This document shows positions 9,885 through 20,242 of a DNA stretch of 64,000 bases, in pieces. Position 1 is the first letter of the stretch. Every line of letters starts with the position of its first letter. Below the pieces are notes generated by a model, which saw nothing but the letters and a program-made list of their open reading frames with translations, searched no databases and was not told where the DNA came from. Position numbers and translations under genes: made by a program. Source of the DNA: an uncultured Planctomycetota bacterium (lineage in GTDB: Bacteria > Planctomycetota > Phycisphaerae > UBA1845 > Fen-1342); contig CAADGL010000012.1 of assembly GCA_900696525.1 (NCBI GenBank), positions 434,001-498,000 on the forward strand. The letters are read 5' to 3'.

Positions 9885-12401
9885 TCAGGTCGCGTCGGAC
9901 CCCGCGGCGGCGAGCTCGGGCTTCTGGTCTTCGGGCCGGGCGATGCCCTCGAACTTCAGCTTGCGCTCGTCGCCGGCGCCCTCGACGCTGATGCGGATGA
10001 CGGACTTGCCGGCGTACTTGTTGCGCAGCAGGTCTTCGCTGAGCGGGTCTTCGACCAGGCTGGAGATGGTGCGGCGGAGCGGGCGGGCGCCGAACTTCTC
10101 GTCGGTGCCTTTCTCCAGGAGCAGCTCGCGGGCCTCCTCGGCCAGCTCGATCGTCAGGCCGTGCTCGCGCAGGCGGACGGCGACCTTGTTCACCTCCAGG
10201 TCGAGGATCTGGAGCAGGTCGGCGTGGCCGAGCTTGTGGAAGACGACGACCTCGTCGATGCGGTTGATGAACTCGGGGCGGAAGTGCCGTTCGAGCTCGT
10301 TGACCAGCATGGCCTTCATCTTCTCGTAGTCCACGTTCTCGTCGCGCTTCATAAAGCCGAACGGGTCCTGGCTCATGATCCGGTCGGCGCCGATGTTGCT
10401 GGTCATGATCAGGATCACGTTCTTGAAGTCGACGTTGCGGCCGAACGAATCCGTCAGTCGCCCTTCCTCCATGATCTGGAGCAGCATGTTGAAAACGTCC
10501 GGATGCGCCTTCTCTATCTCGTCGAGCAGCACCACGGCGTACGGCCGGCGGCGGACGCGCTCCGTGAGCTGGCCGCCCTCCTCGTAGCCGACGTAGCCCG
10601 GCGGCGCGCCGATCAGCCGGCTGACGTTGTGCTTCTCCATGTACTCCGACATGTCGATCGTGATCAGCGCGTCGTCGTCGCCGAACAGGAACTGCGCCAG
10701 CGACTTGGCCAGCAGCGTCTTGCCCACGCCGGACGGGCCCAGGAAGATGAACGAGCCCATCGGGCGGTTGGGGTCCTTCAGGCCGCTGCGGCTGCGGCGG
10801 ACGCTGCGGGCGATGGCGGAGATGGCCTCGTTCTGGCTGATGACGCGCTTGTGCAGCTCGGCCTCGAGCTCGAGCAGGCGCGTGGCCTCCTCCTTCTCCA
10901 GGCGCGTCAGCGGGATGCCGGTCATCATGCTGACGACCTCGGCGATGATGTTGTCGTCGACGACGCCGTCGACCTCCTTGGCGCGGTCCTTCCAGTCGCG
11001 CTGCATGCTCTCCTTCTTCATGCGCAGCGTCTCGGACTTGTCGCGCAGCTCGGCGGCGCGCTCGTAGTCGGCGTTCTTGACGGCCTCGTCCTTCTCGACG
11101 CCGAGGCGCTCGATCTCGCGCTCGAGCTCGGCCAGGTCGGGCGGGACGGTCATGCTCTTGATGCGGATGCGGGCGCCGGCCTCGTCGATGACGTCGATCG
11201 CCTTGTCGGGCAGGACGCGGCCGCTGATGTAGCGGTGGCTGAGCTCGACGGCGCTGTTGAGGGCCTCGTCGGTGATCTGCACGCGGTGATGCGCCTCGTA
11301 GCGGTCGCGCAGCCCCTTGAGGATCTCCATCGTGTGCTCGACGGACGGCTCGTCGACGTGGATCGGCTGGAAGCGGCGGGCCAGCGCCGCGTCCTTCTCG
11401 ATGTACTTGCGGAACTCGTCGAACGTCGTCGCGCCGATGCACTGAATCTCGCCGCGGCTCAGTGCCGGCTTCAGCACGTTCGACGCGTCGATGGCGCCTT
11501 CCGCCCCGCCGGCCCCGACCAGCGTGTGCAGCTCGTCGATGAAGAGGATGACGTTGCGGGCGCGGCGGACCTCGTTCATGACCGCCTTGATGCGCTCCTC
11601 AAACTGGCCGCGATACTTGGTGCCCGCGACCATCATCGCCAGGTCGAGCACGACGATCCGCCGGCCGTGCAGAATCTCCGGCACCTGGTGATTGATGATC
11701 TTCTGCGCCAGCCCCTCGACGATAGCCGTCTTGCCCACGCCGGCCTCGCCCAGGAGGACGGGGTTGTTCTTCATGCGCCGGCAGAGCACGGTGATGACGC
11801 GTTCGATCTCGCCGGTGCGGCCGATGACGGGGTCGAGCTTGCCTTCGCGGGCGAGGTCGGTGAGGTCGCGGCCGAACGAATCAAGCGCGGGCGTCTTGGA
11901 TTTTCCGCCCTTCTTGCCGGCCTCGGGCGCGCCGGAGACGCCGGAGGCGTCCTCGGGCTCGACGCCGGCGCCGAGGAGGTTGAGCACTTCCTCGCGGACG
12001 TCTTCGAGCTTGAGGCCGAGGTTCATGAGGACCTGGGCGGCGACGCCGTCCTGCTCGCGGAGCAGGCCGAGGAGCAGGTGCTCGGTGCCGACGTAGTTGT
12101 GATTGAGGTTGCGGGCCTCTTCGATGGCGTACTCGATGACGCGCTTGGCGCGCGGGGTCTGCGGGAGCTTGCCCATGGTGACCATCTCGGGGCCGCTCTT
12201 GACCAGGCGCTCGACCTCGAGCCGCACCTTGCGCAGATCGACGCCCAGGTTCTTGAGCACGTTGGCCCCGACCCCGGAGCCTTCCTTCACCAGGCCGAGC
12301 AGGATGTGTTCCGTCCCGATGTAGTCGTGGTTGAAGCGCTGGGCTTCCTGGTTGGCCAGCGCCATGACCTTCCGCGCCCGGTCGGTGAACCGCTCAAACA
12401 T
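9885..12401 (-). CDS. clpC: ATP-dependent Clp protease ATP-binding subunit ClpC
   Basis: A Hsp100/ClpC unfoldase of 838 residues that feeds substrates to ClpP. Two Clp-N repeats occupy residues 1-145 ([15 protein letters not shown] and [15 protein letters not shown]). The first AAA+ module has Walker A GEAGVGKT (218-225) and [10 protein letters not shown]; a UVR/coiled-coil middle region lies at about 428-470 ([12 protein letters not shown]); the second AAA+ module has Walker A GPSGVGKT (555-562) and [11 protein letters not shown]. The UVR middle region and overall length fit ClpC better than ClpB, which has a longer coiled coil. On the coding strand GGAG precedes the ATG. A monocistronic look: the next upstream gene is more than 200 bp away. 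Confidence 0.95.
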   Translation of the reverse strand: MFERFTDRARKVMALANQEAQRFNHDYIGTEHILLGLVKEGSGVGANVLKNLGVDLRKVRLEVERLVKSGPEMVTMGKLPQTPRAKRVIEYAIEEARNLNHNYVGTEHLLLGLLREQDGVAAQVLMNLGLKLEDVREEVLNLLGAGVEPEDASGVSGAPEAGKKGGKSKTPALDSFGRDLTDLAREGKLDPVIGRTGEIERVITVLCRRMKNNPVLLGEAGVGKTAIVEGLAQKIINHQVPEILHGRRIVVLDLAMMVAGTKYRGQFEERIKAVMNEVRRARNVILFIDELHTLVGAGGAEGAIDASNVLKPALSRGEIQCIGATTFDEFRKYIEKDAALARRFQPIHVDEPSVEHTMEILKGLRDRYEAHHRVQITDEALNSAVELSHRYISGRVLPDKAIDVIDEAGARIRIKSMTVPPDLAELEREIERLGVEKDEAVKNADYERAAELRDKSETLRMKKESMQRDWKDRAKEVDGVVDDNIIAEVVSMMTGIPLTRLEKEEATRLLELEAELHKRVISQNEAISAIARSVRRSRSGLKDPNRPMGSFIFLGPSGVGKTLLAKSLAQFLFGDDDALITIDMSEYMEKHNVSRLIGAPPGYVGYEEGGQLTERVRRRPYAVVLLDEIEKAHPDVFNMLLQIMEEGRLTDSFGRNVDFKNVILIMTSNIGADRIMSQDPFGFMKRDENVDYEKMKAMLVNELERHFRPEFINRIDEVVVFHKLGHADLLQILDLEVNKVAVRLREHGLTIELAEEARELLLEKGTDEKFGARPLRRTISSLVEDPLSEDLLRNKYAGKSVIRISVEGAGDERKLKFEGIARPEDQKPELAAAGSDAT

Positions 12402-12614
12402 GGTTCCACTCCACGATCAGTCGGCGGAACGAGCGCGGCGTGCGACCGAAAAAACCGCCTTCCGACCTTTTGCCGTCGATTGTAGCGCGCCTGAAAACCA
12501 CCAGCAAGCGCGCGGCTGCCCCGTTGGTATCGACCGTGCGCGGGTGTGAATGTAGCCGGCGAGCGATCCGCCCCTCTCCGAGACCCAACGGCTCCCTCCG
12601 CGATCGGCCCCCGC

Positions 12615-13247
12615 TCAGACCGGGTCCGCCTTCCCCCCCGCGCGCCGCGTCAACCTCGCCTGGGCCTCTGCGATCTGCGCCCGGTAAATGCGGTGCCCGT
12701 CGAGCCGTCGCACGCGTTGCCAGGCGTGCCTCGCGCGATCCACGTCTCCCGCGGCAGTCAGCACCTGGGCCGCGCGGTACGCCAGCAGCAGATCGTCCGC
12801 GTCGTGCCCGAGCGCCGGACTCAGCGCCATCCACGCGCCCTGCGCATCGCCACACTCCAATAACCGCCGCGAATGGCTCAACGCGCCGCGCCGAACGTGC
12901 TCGGACCTTCGGCGGGCCGCGTCGCGCACGGCCTGCGCGTAGAGCACCTGGGCGAGCACGAAGACCAGCAGCGCCAGCAGCAGGAGCGTACGGCGGCCCG
13001 TCGCGGTTGTCTCGTCGGGCAGGATCATGAAGGCCCAGATGGCGAGATTCGCGGTGAGGGCGCCGGCCAGGCCGACGAGCCAGCCGTCAATCAGCCGGCC
13101 CAGCCAGGCCAGCCCGGCGCCGGGCGCGACAAGATTCAACAACAGCGGCCACCACGCGCCGGCCGCGGCGCGCGGCGGGGCCGGTGGCGGGAACGCGTGG
13201 CCTGTGCCTGGCTGGATCGCGGAGGTCACGGAAACTGCATTCTGCAC
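12615..13247 (-). CDS. Conserved-looking membrane protein of unknown function
   Basis: About 210 residues if started at GTG 13247; another GTG at 13229 is possible and neither has a strong ribosome site. The N-terminal half has three hydrophobic segments (around WWPLLLNLVAPGAGLAWLG, WLVGLAGALTANLAIWAF and TLLLLALLVFVLAQVLY), so it sits in the cytoplasmic membrane. The C-terminal half is charged and helical with a TPR-like periodicity (LLECGDAQGAWMALSPAL, VLTAAGDVDRARHAWQRV). The gene starts 35-53 bp behind the FliN-like gene and is probably co-transcribed with it. No family was recognised. Confidence 0.6.
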   Translation of the reverse strand: MQNAVSVTSAIQPGTGHAFPPPAPPRAAAGAWWPLLLNLVAPGAGLAWLGRLIDGWLVGLAGALTANLAIWAFMILPDETTATGRRTLLLLALLVFVLAQVLYAQAVRDAARRRSEHVRRGALSHSRRLLECGDAQGAWMALSPALGHDADDLLLAYRAAQVLTAAGDVDRARHAWQRVRRLDGHRIYRAQIAEAQARLTRRAGGKADPV

Positions 13248-13282
13248 GATGCGCCCGGCGCACCGCAAGGGGAGCACGCCCG

Positions 13283-13759
13283 TCAACCTCCGAGGCAGCG
13301 AATGCGGGCGGCACGATCCTCGATGTGATTGATCAGCAGGCCAAAGCGCTCTCCGACGCGCACCGCGTCGCCTTTGCCGACGCATTGGTTGTTCACCAGC
13401 AGCTTCAGCGGCTGATCGATGCTTTTGTCGAACTCCAGGATCGTCCCGATCGACAGCTTGCGGATCGTGCCGATCGGCATCTGTCTCGACGCGAGCTGCG
13501 TGATTACGGGAACGCGAAGGCGCAATAGCCGCCGAACCTCCTCGGGCGCATCGCCGGCGATCACGGGAGCAGCGCTGCGCCCGCTCGGCGTCGCCTTGGG
13601 CTCGCGTGTACCGGTCTCCGACTCTCTGTCAATGGCTGGGTCCCTGTCGGCCGTCGCGGCCGCTTGTTCTCGCGGCGGCGGCGTGGAGGCGCTTGTGACC
13701 TCGGACACAGGGGCCGGGGCGGTCGGCTCGGCGGTGGACGCTTGAGTGGTCTCGCTCAT
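13283..13759 (-). CDS. FliN-like (SpoA/SPOA domain) protein
   Basis: A 158-residue protein starting at ATG 13759. The first 75 residues are a disordered Ala/Thr/Pro/Glu-rich region. The C-terminal 80 residues form a SpoA domain as in FliN, the flagellar motor-switch C-ring protein: VPVITQLASRQMPIGTIRKL, GTILEFDKSIDQPLKLLVNN, VGKGDAVRVGERFGLLI. Family members act in flagellar switches or type III secretion sorting platforms. No other flagellar or secretion gene is in the window, so its role as true FliN is an inference from the domain only. The next gene downstream encodes a membrane protein. Confidence 0.8.
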   Translation of the reverse strand: MSETTQASTAEPTAPAPVSEVTSASTPPPREQAAATADRDPAIDRESETGTREPKATPSGRSAAPVIAGDAPEEVRRLLRLRVPVITQLASRQMPIGTIRKLSIGTILEFDKSIDQPLKLLVNNQCVGKGDAVRVGERFGLLINHIEDRAARIRCLGG

Positions 13760-13873
13760 GCGATCGCTCGGAACTATCAGGAATATCGGAAGAACACGCG
13801 GGCTTGTCCACAAGGACGCCCCGTGTCACGCTGGCCAGGCTCTTCGCGCCAGCCTCCGCGATTGACGCGGTAA

Positions 13874-15784
13874 CTACAGCTCGGCGGACCAGGCATCCTG
13901 CCAGAGCTCCAGCATCAGCAGCAGCCAAAGCCTGTGTTCGTGATTCGCACGTCCGGTAATGTGCTCCTCCACCAGGCGGGTCGTCGCCTCCGGCCTCAGG
14001 AGCATCGCGACCAGGCCGTCGCGCCGCAGGACCCGCTCGCGCAGCAGCGGCTCCAGATCCCCGCGGAACCACTCGCCCACCGGCACGCCGAAGCCCACCT
14101 TGCGACGATCGAGTATTTCAGGCGGCAGCAGGCGGCGCGCCCAGGTCTTGAGCACGAGCTTCGACCCGGCCGCCCCGAGCTTCAGCCGCATGGGGAGCCG
14201 GAGCGCGAACTCGACGAGCTGGTGATCCAGAAGCGGCGAGCGGCACTCGAGGCTGCACGCCATGGAGGCGATATCGACCTTGGTGAGCAGGTCGTAGGGC
14301 AGATAGCTGACGAGATCCACGTAGTTCGCGCGTTGGGCGTCGTCGCCGTCCGGCGGGAGCTTGTAGGCGCGCTCCAGCCAGGCGGCCGGCTCGCCGAAAT
14401 CCAGTCGCTGTGCGAACTCGGGCGCATAGAGGCCGCGGAGGGCGCCCAGCGTGAACACGCCGACCCAGTTCAGATAGCGCCGTGCGCCGCGTTCACCGAG
14501 CGCGGCGCCGAAGCGGTGCAGCCTGTTGGCCAGCGACTTCGCGCGGCGGTGCGGCAGGAGCGCGGCGCCGGCCGCCAAGGCACGCCGGGCGATGGCCGGC
14601 AGCCCGTCAAGCCGGCGGGCAAGCTGGAGGGCGCGGTAGCGATCGTAGCCCGCGAAGCACTCGTCGCCGCCGTCGCCGGTCAGGGCGACGGTGACGAACT
14701 GCCGGGCGAACTTCGAGACGTACCAGGTCGGAACCGCCGACGAGTCTCCGAACGGCTCGTCGAAGTGATGTGCAAGCGTGGGCAGGATCTCCGCGGCGCG
14801 CGGCGTGACGCACTGCTCGTGATGCTCAGTCTGAAAAAACGCCGCGACCTTTCTGGCGTAGCGTGTCTCGTCGTAGCGTGCGTCCTCGAAGCCGATCGAG
14901 AACGTCCGCAGCGGCGAGACGCCGAGGCGGCGCATGAGCCCGACGACGATCGAGCTGTCCACGCCGCCCGACAGGAACGCCCCGAGCGGCACGTCGGACA
15001 CGAGGCGCTGCTCGACCGCCCGCGTCAGCAGGCCGTCAAGCTCGCCGACGGCCTGCTCGAGCGACGTGGATCGCACGCGATCAGACGCCTCAGGGCGCGG
15101 CGGACTCCAGTAGGCGACCTGCGCGGGAGATCGCTCGGCGCCGGCGGGAACCTCGCTCCGATGCCCTGGCAGCAGCTTGCTGAAGCCGCGGAAGATGCTG
15201 TACGGCGCCGGCACGTACTGAAACACCAGGTAGCGATGGAGCGACTGGGCGTCGATGCGGCGTGGGATCTCCGGCAGCGCCAGAATCGCCTTCGCCTCGC
15301 TCGCGAAATAGAGCCGCCCCGCGTGCTCGGCCAGGACCAGCGGCTTCTTGCCGAGCCGGTCACGCGCCAGGTGCAGCACGCCGCCGCGCTCGTCCCACAG
15401 TGCGATGGCGAACATCCCCGAGAGCCGCTCGAAGCACGCGGCGCCGAACTGCTCGTAGGCGTGGACGATCACCTCGGCATCGCCCTGCGTGACGAACGTG
15501 TGCCCTGCCGCGCTCAGCTCGCCCCGCAGCTCGCGGAAGTTGTAGATCTCGCCGTTGAATGCCGCCCAGACCGTGCGGTCTTCGTTGCAGAGCGGCTGGC
15601 CGCCCGTGGGCAGGTCGATGATCGACAGCCGCCTGAAGCCGAGGCCGAAGCGGCCCCGCGGATCGACATAGCATGCGCCGGCGTCGGGGCCGCGATGGAC
15701 GAGCTGGCCAGCCATGCGCTCGATTTCGTCGCGCACCACCAAGCGGCGCGGCGCGAGCGCGAGGATTCCCGCTAGCCCGCACAT
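13874..15784 (-). CDS. asnB: Asparagine synthase (glutamine-hydrolysing)
   Basis: Class II glutamine amidotransferase fused to an ATP pyrophosphatase, converting aspartate to asparagine with glutamine nitrogen. The 636-residue form starts at MCGLAG, which exposes the catalytic Cys2 after Met removal. Visible motifs: RRLSIIDLPTGGQPL (about 51-65), NGEIYNFREL, DRLGKKPL, the PP-loop SGGVDSS (272-278), LTGDGGDECFAGYDRY and RRKVGFGVPVGEW. Length and architecture resemble the exosortase/polysaccharide-associated AsnB branch as well as housekeeping AsnB, so an amidotransferase for a sugar or peptide is an alternative. It overlaps the mutM stop by 13 bp, indicating one transcript. Confidence 0.93.
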   Translation of the reverse strand: MCGLAGILALAPRRLVVRDEIERMAGQLVHRGPDAGACYVDPRGRFGLGFRRLSIIDLPTGGQPLCNEDRTVWAAFNGEIYNFRELRGELSAAGHTFVTQGDAEVIVHAYEQFGAACFERLSGMFAIALWDERGGVLHLARDRLGKKPLVLAEHAGRLYFASEAKAILALPEIPRRIDAQSLHRYLVFQYVPAPYSIFRGFSKLLPGHRSEVPAGAERSPAQVAYWSPPRPEASDRVRSTSLEQAVGELDGLLTRAVEQRLVSDVPLGAFLSGGVDSSIVVGLMRRLGVSPLRTFSIGFEDARYDETRYARKVAAFFQTEHHEQCVTPRAAEILPTLAHHFDEPFGDSSAVPTWYVSKFARQFVTVALTGDGGDECFAGYDRYRALQLARRLDGLPAIARRALAAGAALLPHRRAKSLANRLHRFGAALGERGARRYLNWVGVFTLGALRGLYAPEFAQRLDFGEPAAWLERAYKLPPDGDDAQRANYVDLVSYLPYDLLTKVDIASMACSLECRSPLLDHQLVEFALRLPMRLKLGAAGSKLVLKTWARRLLPPEILDRRKVGFGVPVGEWFRGDLEPLLRERVLRRDGLVAMLLRPEATTRLVEEHITGRANHEHRLWLLLMLELWQDAWSAEL

Positions 15785-16641
15785 GCAGCCGCTCGCCGGG
15801 GTGCGCGCCGTCGCCGTCCCAGTCCGCGGTCGCCTTGCTCGTCGAGCGGCTGGCAGGCTGGGCAGAAGTGCGTGCTTCGCTGCGCCACGCGCGTGGTCGC
15901 GATCGGCGCTCCGCAGCGGTCGCAGGCCTCGCCGCCGCGCCCATACACGCGCAGGCGCCGCTGCATGCGGCCGCCGGGGTAGATCCAGTCGATGCTGGCG
16001 CCCTGGTTTCGAATGCCCTGGCGCAGCACGGCTCGCAGGGCGGACCGGAGACGGCGCACCTGCTCCGGAGCAAGCGTGTCGCAGCGACGGCACGGATGCA
16101 GCCCCGCGCGGTGCAGCGCCTCGTCGGCGTAGATGTTCCCGATTCCGGCGATCACGCTCTGATCCAGCAGCAGCGGCTTGAGCCGGCGCGCGCGGCAGGA
16201 CAGCTCGTGGGCCAGCCGGCGCGGCGTGAACTGCGGCCCCAGCGGCTCCACGCCGAGCCGGGCCGAGAACGACCGCCAGTCGGTCGTGTAGGCGATGCGG
16301 CCGAACTTGCGCGCGTCGCAGAGCATCAGCCGCTGCCCATCATCCAGATCGAATACGGCCCGCACGTGCGCCGGTTCGACCGCGTGCCCTGCCGCCCACT
16401 CCAGCCGCCCGCTCATGCGCAGGTGAATCAGCAGTGCGCCGCCGTCGTCGAGCCGAAGCACGATGTACTTGCCCCGGCGATCGACACGCCGGACGCGGCA
16501 GCCGAGAACGCCGCGCCGGACGGCGGGCACGTCGGGGTGGATCTGCCGCGGCCAGCGCGACTCGAAACGAACGATCGTCCGGCCGACGAGCCGCGGACGG
16601 GCGGCCCGCACGATGGTCTCGACCTCGGGCAGCTCGGGCAT
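15772..16641 (-). CDS. mutM: Formamidopyrimidine-DNA glycosylase
   Basis: Fpg/MutM, the base-excision glycosylase/AP lyase removing 8-oxoguanine. The 289-residue protein begins MPELPEVETIVR, giving the N-terminal Pro nucleophile and Glu3. Lys58 in RRGKYIVLRL matches the conserved DNA-contact lysine. The H2TH region contains SVIAGIGNIYADEALHRAGLHP, and the C-terminal zinc finger is CDRCGAPI...CPACQ with the usual arginine in VAQRSTHF. About 24 additional residues follow the zinc finger, rich in Arg and Ala, perhaps only because the gene runs into the asnB start. It is the first gene of the mutM-asnB pair. Confidence 0.96.
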   Translation of the reverse strand: MPELPEVETIVRAARPRLVGRTIVRFESRWPRQIHPDVPAVRRGVLGCRVRRVDRRGKYIVLRLDDGGALLIHLRMSGRLEWAAGHAVEPAHVRAVFDLDDGQRLMLCDARKFGRIAYTTDWRSFSARLGVEPLGPQFTPRRLAHELSCRARRLKPLLLDQSVIAGIGNIYADEALHRAGLHPCRRCDTLAPEQVRRLRSALRAVLRQGIRNQGASIDWIYPGGRMQRRLRVYGRGGEACDRCGAPIATTRVAQRSTHFCPACQPLDEQGDRGLGRRRRAPRRAAACAG

Positions 16642-16706
16642 GGGTGCAGATTATCCGGGGCTCGGCGCCGGCGACAGAGCGCCCGGCGGTTCGGCGTCGT
16701 GGCCGC

Positions 16707-19700
16707 TCAGGGCTGCCGCGACGGATAGCGGAACGACTTGTTGGGCGTCGGCGGCACGGGCGGCAGGTCGACCGGCTCTTCGGCGATGCGCTGCTGAAGG
16801 TGCCGGATGGCCGCCTTGAGCTGGGCGTCTTCGCCTTTGAACGTCGCATGCGGCAGGTTGTCGACGACGATGTCCGGCTCGACGCCGTGGCCTTCGATCA
16901 GCCACTCGCCGTCCGGGCCGAAGACGCCGTACTCGGCACTGGTGGCGATTCCGCCGTCGACGAGGAAGTTGTTCGAGCTGAGCCAGATTTCGCCGCCCCA
17001 GGTGCGGGTGCCGATGACTTTTCCGAGTCCGAGGCGTTTGAATCCTTCGCTGAAGGCTTCGCCGTCGGACGCGGTGCGCTCATTACAGAGCACGACCATG
17101 TGCCCGCGGAACGCCTGCTGCATGTTCCAGGTGGGTGAGCGTCCGGCGTGCTGGTTCCAGTAGAACCAGACCTTGCGCAGAAGCCGGCTGAGGATCCAAC
17201 TGTCGATGTTCCCGCCGCGGTTGTGGCGGACGTCGATGATCAGCCCCTTTCGCGTGAAGGCGGGGTAATAGCCCTTGGCCCACTCGGTGAAATTGTCGCC
17301 GCCCATCGCGCGCAGGTGGACGTAGCCGATCTCGCCGGCGCCCAGCTCCTCGACGAGTTCGCGGCGGGTGAGCTGCCACTCGTGGTAGCGCAGCTCGCCG
17401 GCGGCGGTGGCCGAGAGCGGCTCGACGATCGCGTCGCGCGGCTCGCCCGAGGCCGGCATGACGCGGATCAGCACCTGCTTGCCGGCCTGGTTGCGCAACA
17501 GAACGTTGACGTCCGGCACGGTGAGCACGTCGATGCCGTTGACCATGGTGATGACGTCGCCCGGACGCACGTCGGCACCGGGGCGGGCGAGGGGCGAGGC
17601 CCGCTCCGGCTCGTCGGGGTCGTGGCGGTAGATCTGCTCGACGCGGTATCCGCCGGCGGTGTCGTCGCGCGCCAGGAGGGCGCCGAGCGACGCGGGCGCG
17701 ATGCTGTCGGGTCCGCTGCGCATGTGTCCGCCGGCGACGAAGATGTGCAGGGCGCTGAGTTCGCCGACCATCTGGGCGATCAGGTGCGAGAGCTCGGCGC
17801 GGGTGCTGACGCGTTCGACGAAGGGCAGGTACTTGTCGAGCATGGCCTTCCAGTCGACGCCATGCATGTCGCGCGCGTAGAAGTAGTCGCGTTCCAGCCG
17901 CCAGGCCTCGACGAACATCTGCCGCCACTCCTCGCGCGGGATCACCGACAGCTTCCATCCGCCGAGCGCCACCTGCTTCTTGTCGAGATCGGCCTTGGCC
18001 GCGGCGGCGTCGAGGACGTAGAGCGCGTCGCCCTTGCGCACGAGCAGTTTCTTGCCGTCGTGCGACATCTCGTAGCCGCGCACGCCTTCGAGAACCGTCT
18101 TGATCTCGACCTCCTCGCGCGAGATCGCGGCGCCCACGAGGTTCGTCCCGTCGCCGCCCAGCGGCGCCGACAGCCAGAACAGCGCCTTGTCGTTCAGAGA
18201 CAGCTCGCGGTAGTTGCCGGGCGGCAGCGGCACGCTCCAGAAGCGCTCGGCGATGCCGTCGAAGTCGATCTTCACTTCCGGCGTCTTGGCCTTCTCGTCC
18301 TTTGGTTTCTCGCGCGACTCCTCGGAGGGGGCCGATGCCGCGGCGGCGGGCGCCTCGGTGGGTGAAGTCGCGGGCTGGGTCTCCGCCGGCGGGGATTCCG
18401 GCTTCTTCTCGTCCTTCGTATCTTCCTTCTTCTGGCCATCTGGTCCGTGCAGTTCGTCCGGGCGGGCGAAGGGCGACCGCAGTCCCTTCGTCAGCGCGAC
18501 GTGGTAGATCTTCGTTTTCTTGTCGAGGTAAGGTTCGGGCTGGTAATTGCCCCACGGGCTGCCGACGATGGATTCGAGGTTGCGGTCGCTGAGCACGTAC
18601 AGCCACTTGCCGTCGGCGCTCCAGGCCGGGCTGTAGGTCTCGTAGCGGTCGCTGGTGATCGTCCGGGCCTGCCCGTCGTCGAGGCTGTATATCCGCACGA
18701 TTCTGAACGCGTTCTCGGCGTAGGAGACGTACGCCAGCCAGCGGCTGTCGGGCGACCAGGCGAGATCGTCGAACGAGTCGATCTCGGTCGAGTCGATCAG
18801 CCGGTTCTCGCGCGTCTCAACGTTGAGCAGGAAGAGCCGCTGGTCCTTGTCGTGGTGCGCGACGTGCTTGCCGTCGGGCGAGGGCACGCCGCCCCAGCGC
18901 AGCACCGTGCCGTCGCGCGTGAGCTGCTGCGCCGCGCCGACCCCGTTGGCCGGCAGCGTCCAGAACTCGACCTCGCCCGACTCGTCCGACATCGCCAGCA
19001 GCGTCTTGCCGTCGGGCATGAAGCGCGCGTCGCGGTAGCGCACGTTCTCCTTGCGCGGCACGCTCACCAGCCGGCCGAAACGCTGCGGCGCGACGAAGAC
19101 CTCGCCGCGGGCCGTCAGGGCGACGCGGTCGCCGTCGGGCGAGACGCGCCACGACGTCAGGTAATCCATCGGCTTGTCGATCCAGCGCTCGCGCGTCTGG
19201 TCGAAATCCGACGGCAACGTGATGTCCACGCGCGATGACGCGCCCGTCGCGATGTCGTGAACGTACAGATCCGCCTGCCACTGATACACGATGCGGCCCT
19301 GGCCCAGCGCCGGCGAGAAGATGTCGAAGCCCGAGTGGCGCGTGTGCTGTCGCAGATCCCCGCCGTCGGCGTTCATCGACCACAGGTTCATCGTCCCGTC
19401 GCGGTCGCTCGCGAAGTAGACGCGCCCCTGCCACCACATGGGCTCCTTGCTCGTGCCCGGGTAGTCGGCGGTCAACGGCGTCGCCTCGGCGTCGCCCTCT
19501 GAGAACCGCCAGATGTTCTGCGCGGTGCCGCCCTTGTAGCGCTTCGTGTGCGAGCCCTGAAAGGCCAGACGCGTGAAGAACAGCGTCCGGCCCGTGTCGT
19601 CGTGGCACCCGTCGGCGGCCTGCCACAGTGGAACGCGCTGCGCCATGGCCGAGACGGCCGGATTGCTGATATCCAGCAGCACGAGTTGCCAGTTCGGCAG

Positions 19701-20090
19701 CGTCGAGTACACCTCGGTTGAGAAAATGATGCGCCCGTCGCCTGTCCAGCCCGAGATCATCGCCCGTTGTCCGTCCCACGTCCGCCGCGCCGGCAGTCCG
19801 CCCGCCACCGGCATCGTGTAGACCTCCGGCGGCCCCTCGTAGGACGCGACGAATGCGATGGTCCTGCCGTCGGGCGAGATGACGGGCTGTGATTCGTCGC
19901 CGGGGTGCGTCGTCAGGCGAGTTGCCATTCCGCCCTGGGCGGAGACGCGCCAGAGGTCGCCCTCGGCCGCGAAGACGATCGTGTCTCCGTGGATGGCGGG
20001 CTCGCGGTAATACCCCTTGTTTGTCTCCGACGCCGGCGCAAACGCCGCTCCCAGCCACGCCAGCAGCACGATCAATCGGATCGGACGCAT
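16707..20090 (-). CDS. Exported tricorn-like S41 peptidase
   Basis: A 1,127-residue tricorn-protease homologue. The start at 20090 has AGGAGAG upstream and gives a signal peptide (MRPIRLIVLLAWLGAAFAPA), so it should act outside the cytoplasm. Order: a TolB/WD-like beta-propeller (repeats such as SQPVISPDGRTIAFVA, DDLAWSPDSRWLAYVS, YSPAWSADGKWLYVLS), a disordered Lys/Glu/Pro/Ala-rich insert at about 550-620, a second propeller part, a helical C1 segment, a PDZ-like domain (VRPGDVITMVNGIDV) and an S41 catalytic core with the likely nucleophile Ser about 1008 in RTASDGEAFSEG. The final GHGVEPDIVVDN is typical of the family. Tricorn enzymes shorten peptides into oligopeptides; the in vivo substrate here is unknown. 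Confidence 0.92.
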   Translation of the reverse strand: MRPIRLIVLLAWLGAAFAPASETNKGYYREPAIHGDTIVFAAEGDLWRVSAQGGMATRLTTHPGDESQPVISPDGRTIAFVASYEGPPEVYTMPVAGGLPARRTWDGQRAMISGWTGDGRIIFSTEVYSTLPNWQLVLLDISNPAVSAMAQRVPLWQAADGCHDDTGRTLFFTRLAFQGSHTKRYKGGTAQNIWRFSEGDAEATPLTADYPGTSKEPMWWQGRVYFASDRDGTMNLWSMNADGGDLRQHTRHSGFDIFSPALGQGRIVYQWQADLYVHDIATGASSRVDITLPSDFDQTRERWIDKPMDYLTSWRVSPDGDRVALTARGEVFVAPQRFGRLVSVPRKENVRYRDARFMPDGKTLLAMSDESGEVEFWTLPANGVGAAQQLTRDGTVLRWGGVPSPDGKHVAHHDKDQRLFLLNVETRENRLIDSTEIDSFDDLAWSPDSRWLAYVSYAENAFRIVRIYSLDDGQARTITSDRYETYSPAWSADGKWLYVLSDRNLESIVGSPWGNYQPEPYLDKKTKIYHVALTKGLRSPFARPDELHGPDGQKKEDTKDEKKPESPPAETQPATSPTEAPAAAASAPSEESREKPKDEKAKTPEVKIDFDGIAERFWSVPLPPGNYRELSLNDKALFWLSAPLGGDGTNLVGAAISREEVEIKTVLEGVRGYEMSHDGKKLLVRKGDALYVLDAAAAKADLDKKQVALGGWKLSVIPREEWRQMFVEAWRLERDYFYARDMHGVDWKAMLDKYLPFVERVSTRAELSHLIAQMVGELSALHIFVAGGHMRSGPDSIAPASLGALLARDDTAGGYRVEQIYRHDPDEPERASPLARPGADVRPGDVITMVNGIDVLTVPDVNVLLRNQAGKQVLIRVMPASGEPRDAIVEPLSATAAGELRYHEWQLTRRELVEELGAGEIGYVHLRAMGGDNFTEWAKGYYPAFTRKGLIIDVRHNRGGNIDSWILSRLLRKVWFYWNQHAGRSPTWNMQQAFRGHMVVLCNERTASDGEAFSEGFKRLGLGKVIGTRTWGGEIWLSSNNFLVDGGIATSAEYGVFGPDGEWLIEGHGVEPDIVVDNLPHATFKGEDAQLKAAIRHLQQRIAEEPVDLPPVPPTPNKSFRYPSRQP

Positions 20091-20242
20091 GTTCTCTCCT
20101 GCGATGAAACGGGAACCGGACGAAGGCGTACCGGCGGACCGCGACGCCGGGCGCATCAGTTTCACTCGAACACGCCGCGGCGGCTATCAGCGTGATGATG
20201 AAGACTCCTGTGGACGGCGCGGCATGTCAGCATCACCAGGGC

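Noticed and set aside
9792..12485. An 897-codon plus-strand frame across clpC
   Set aside because: Antisense shadow of clpC; no domain or ribosome site supports it.
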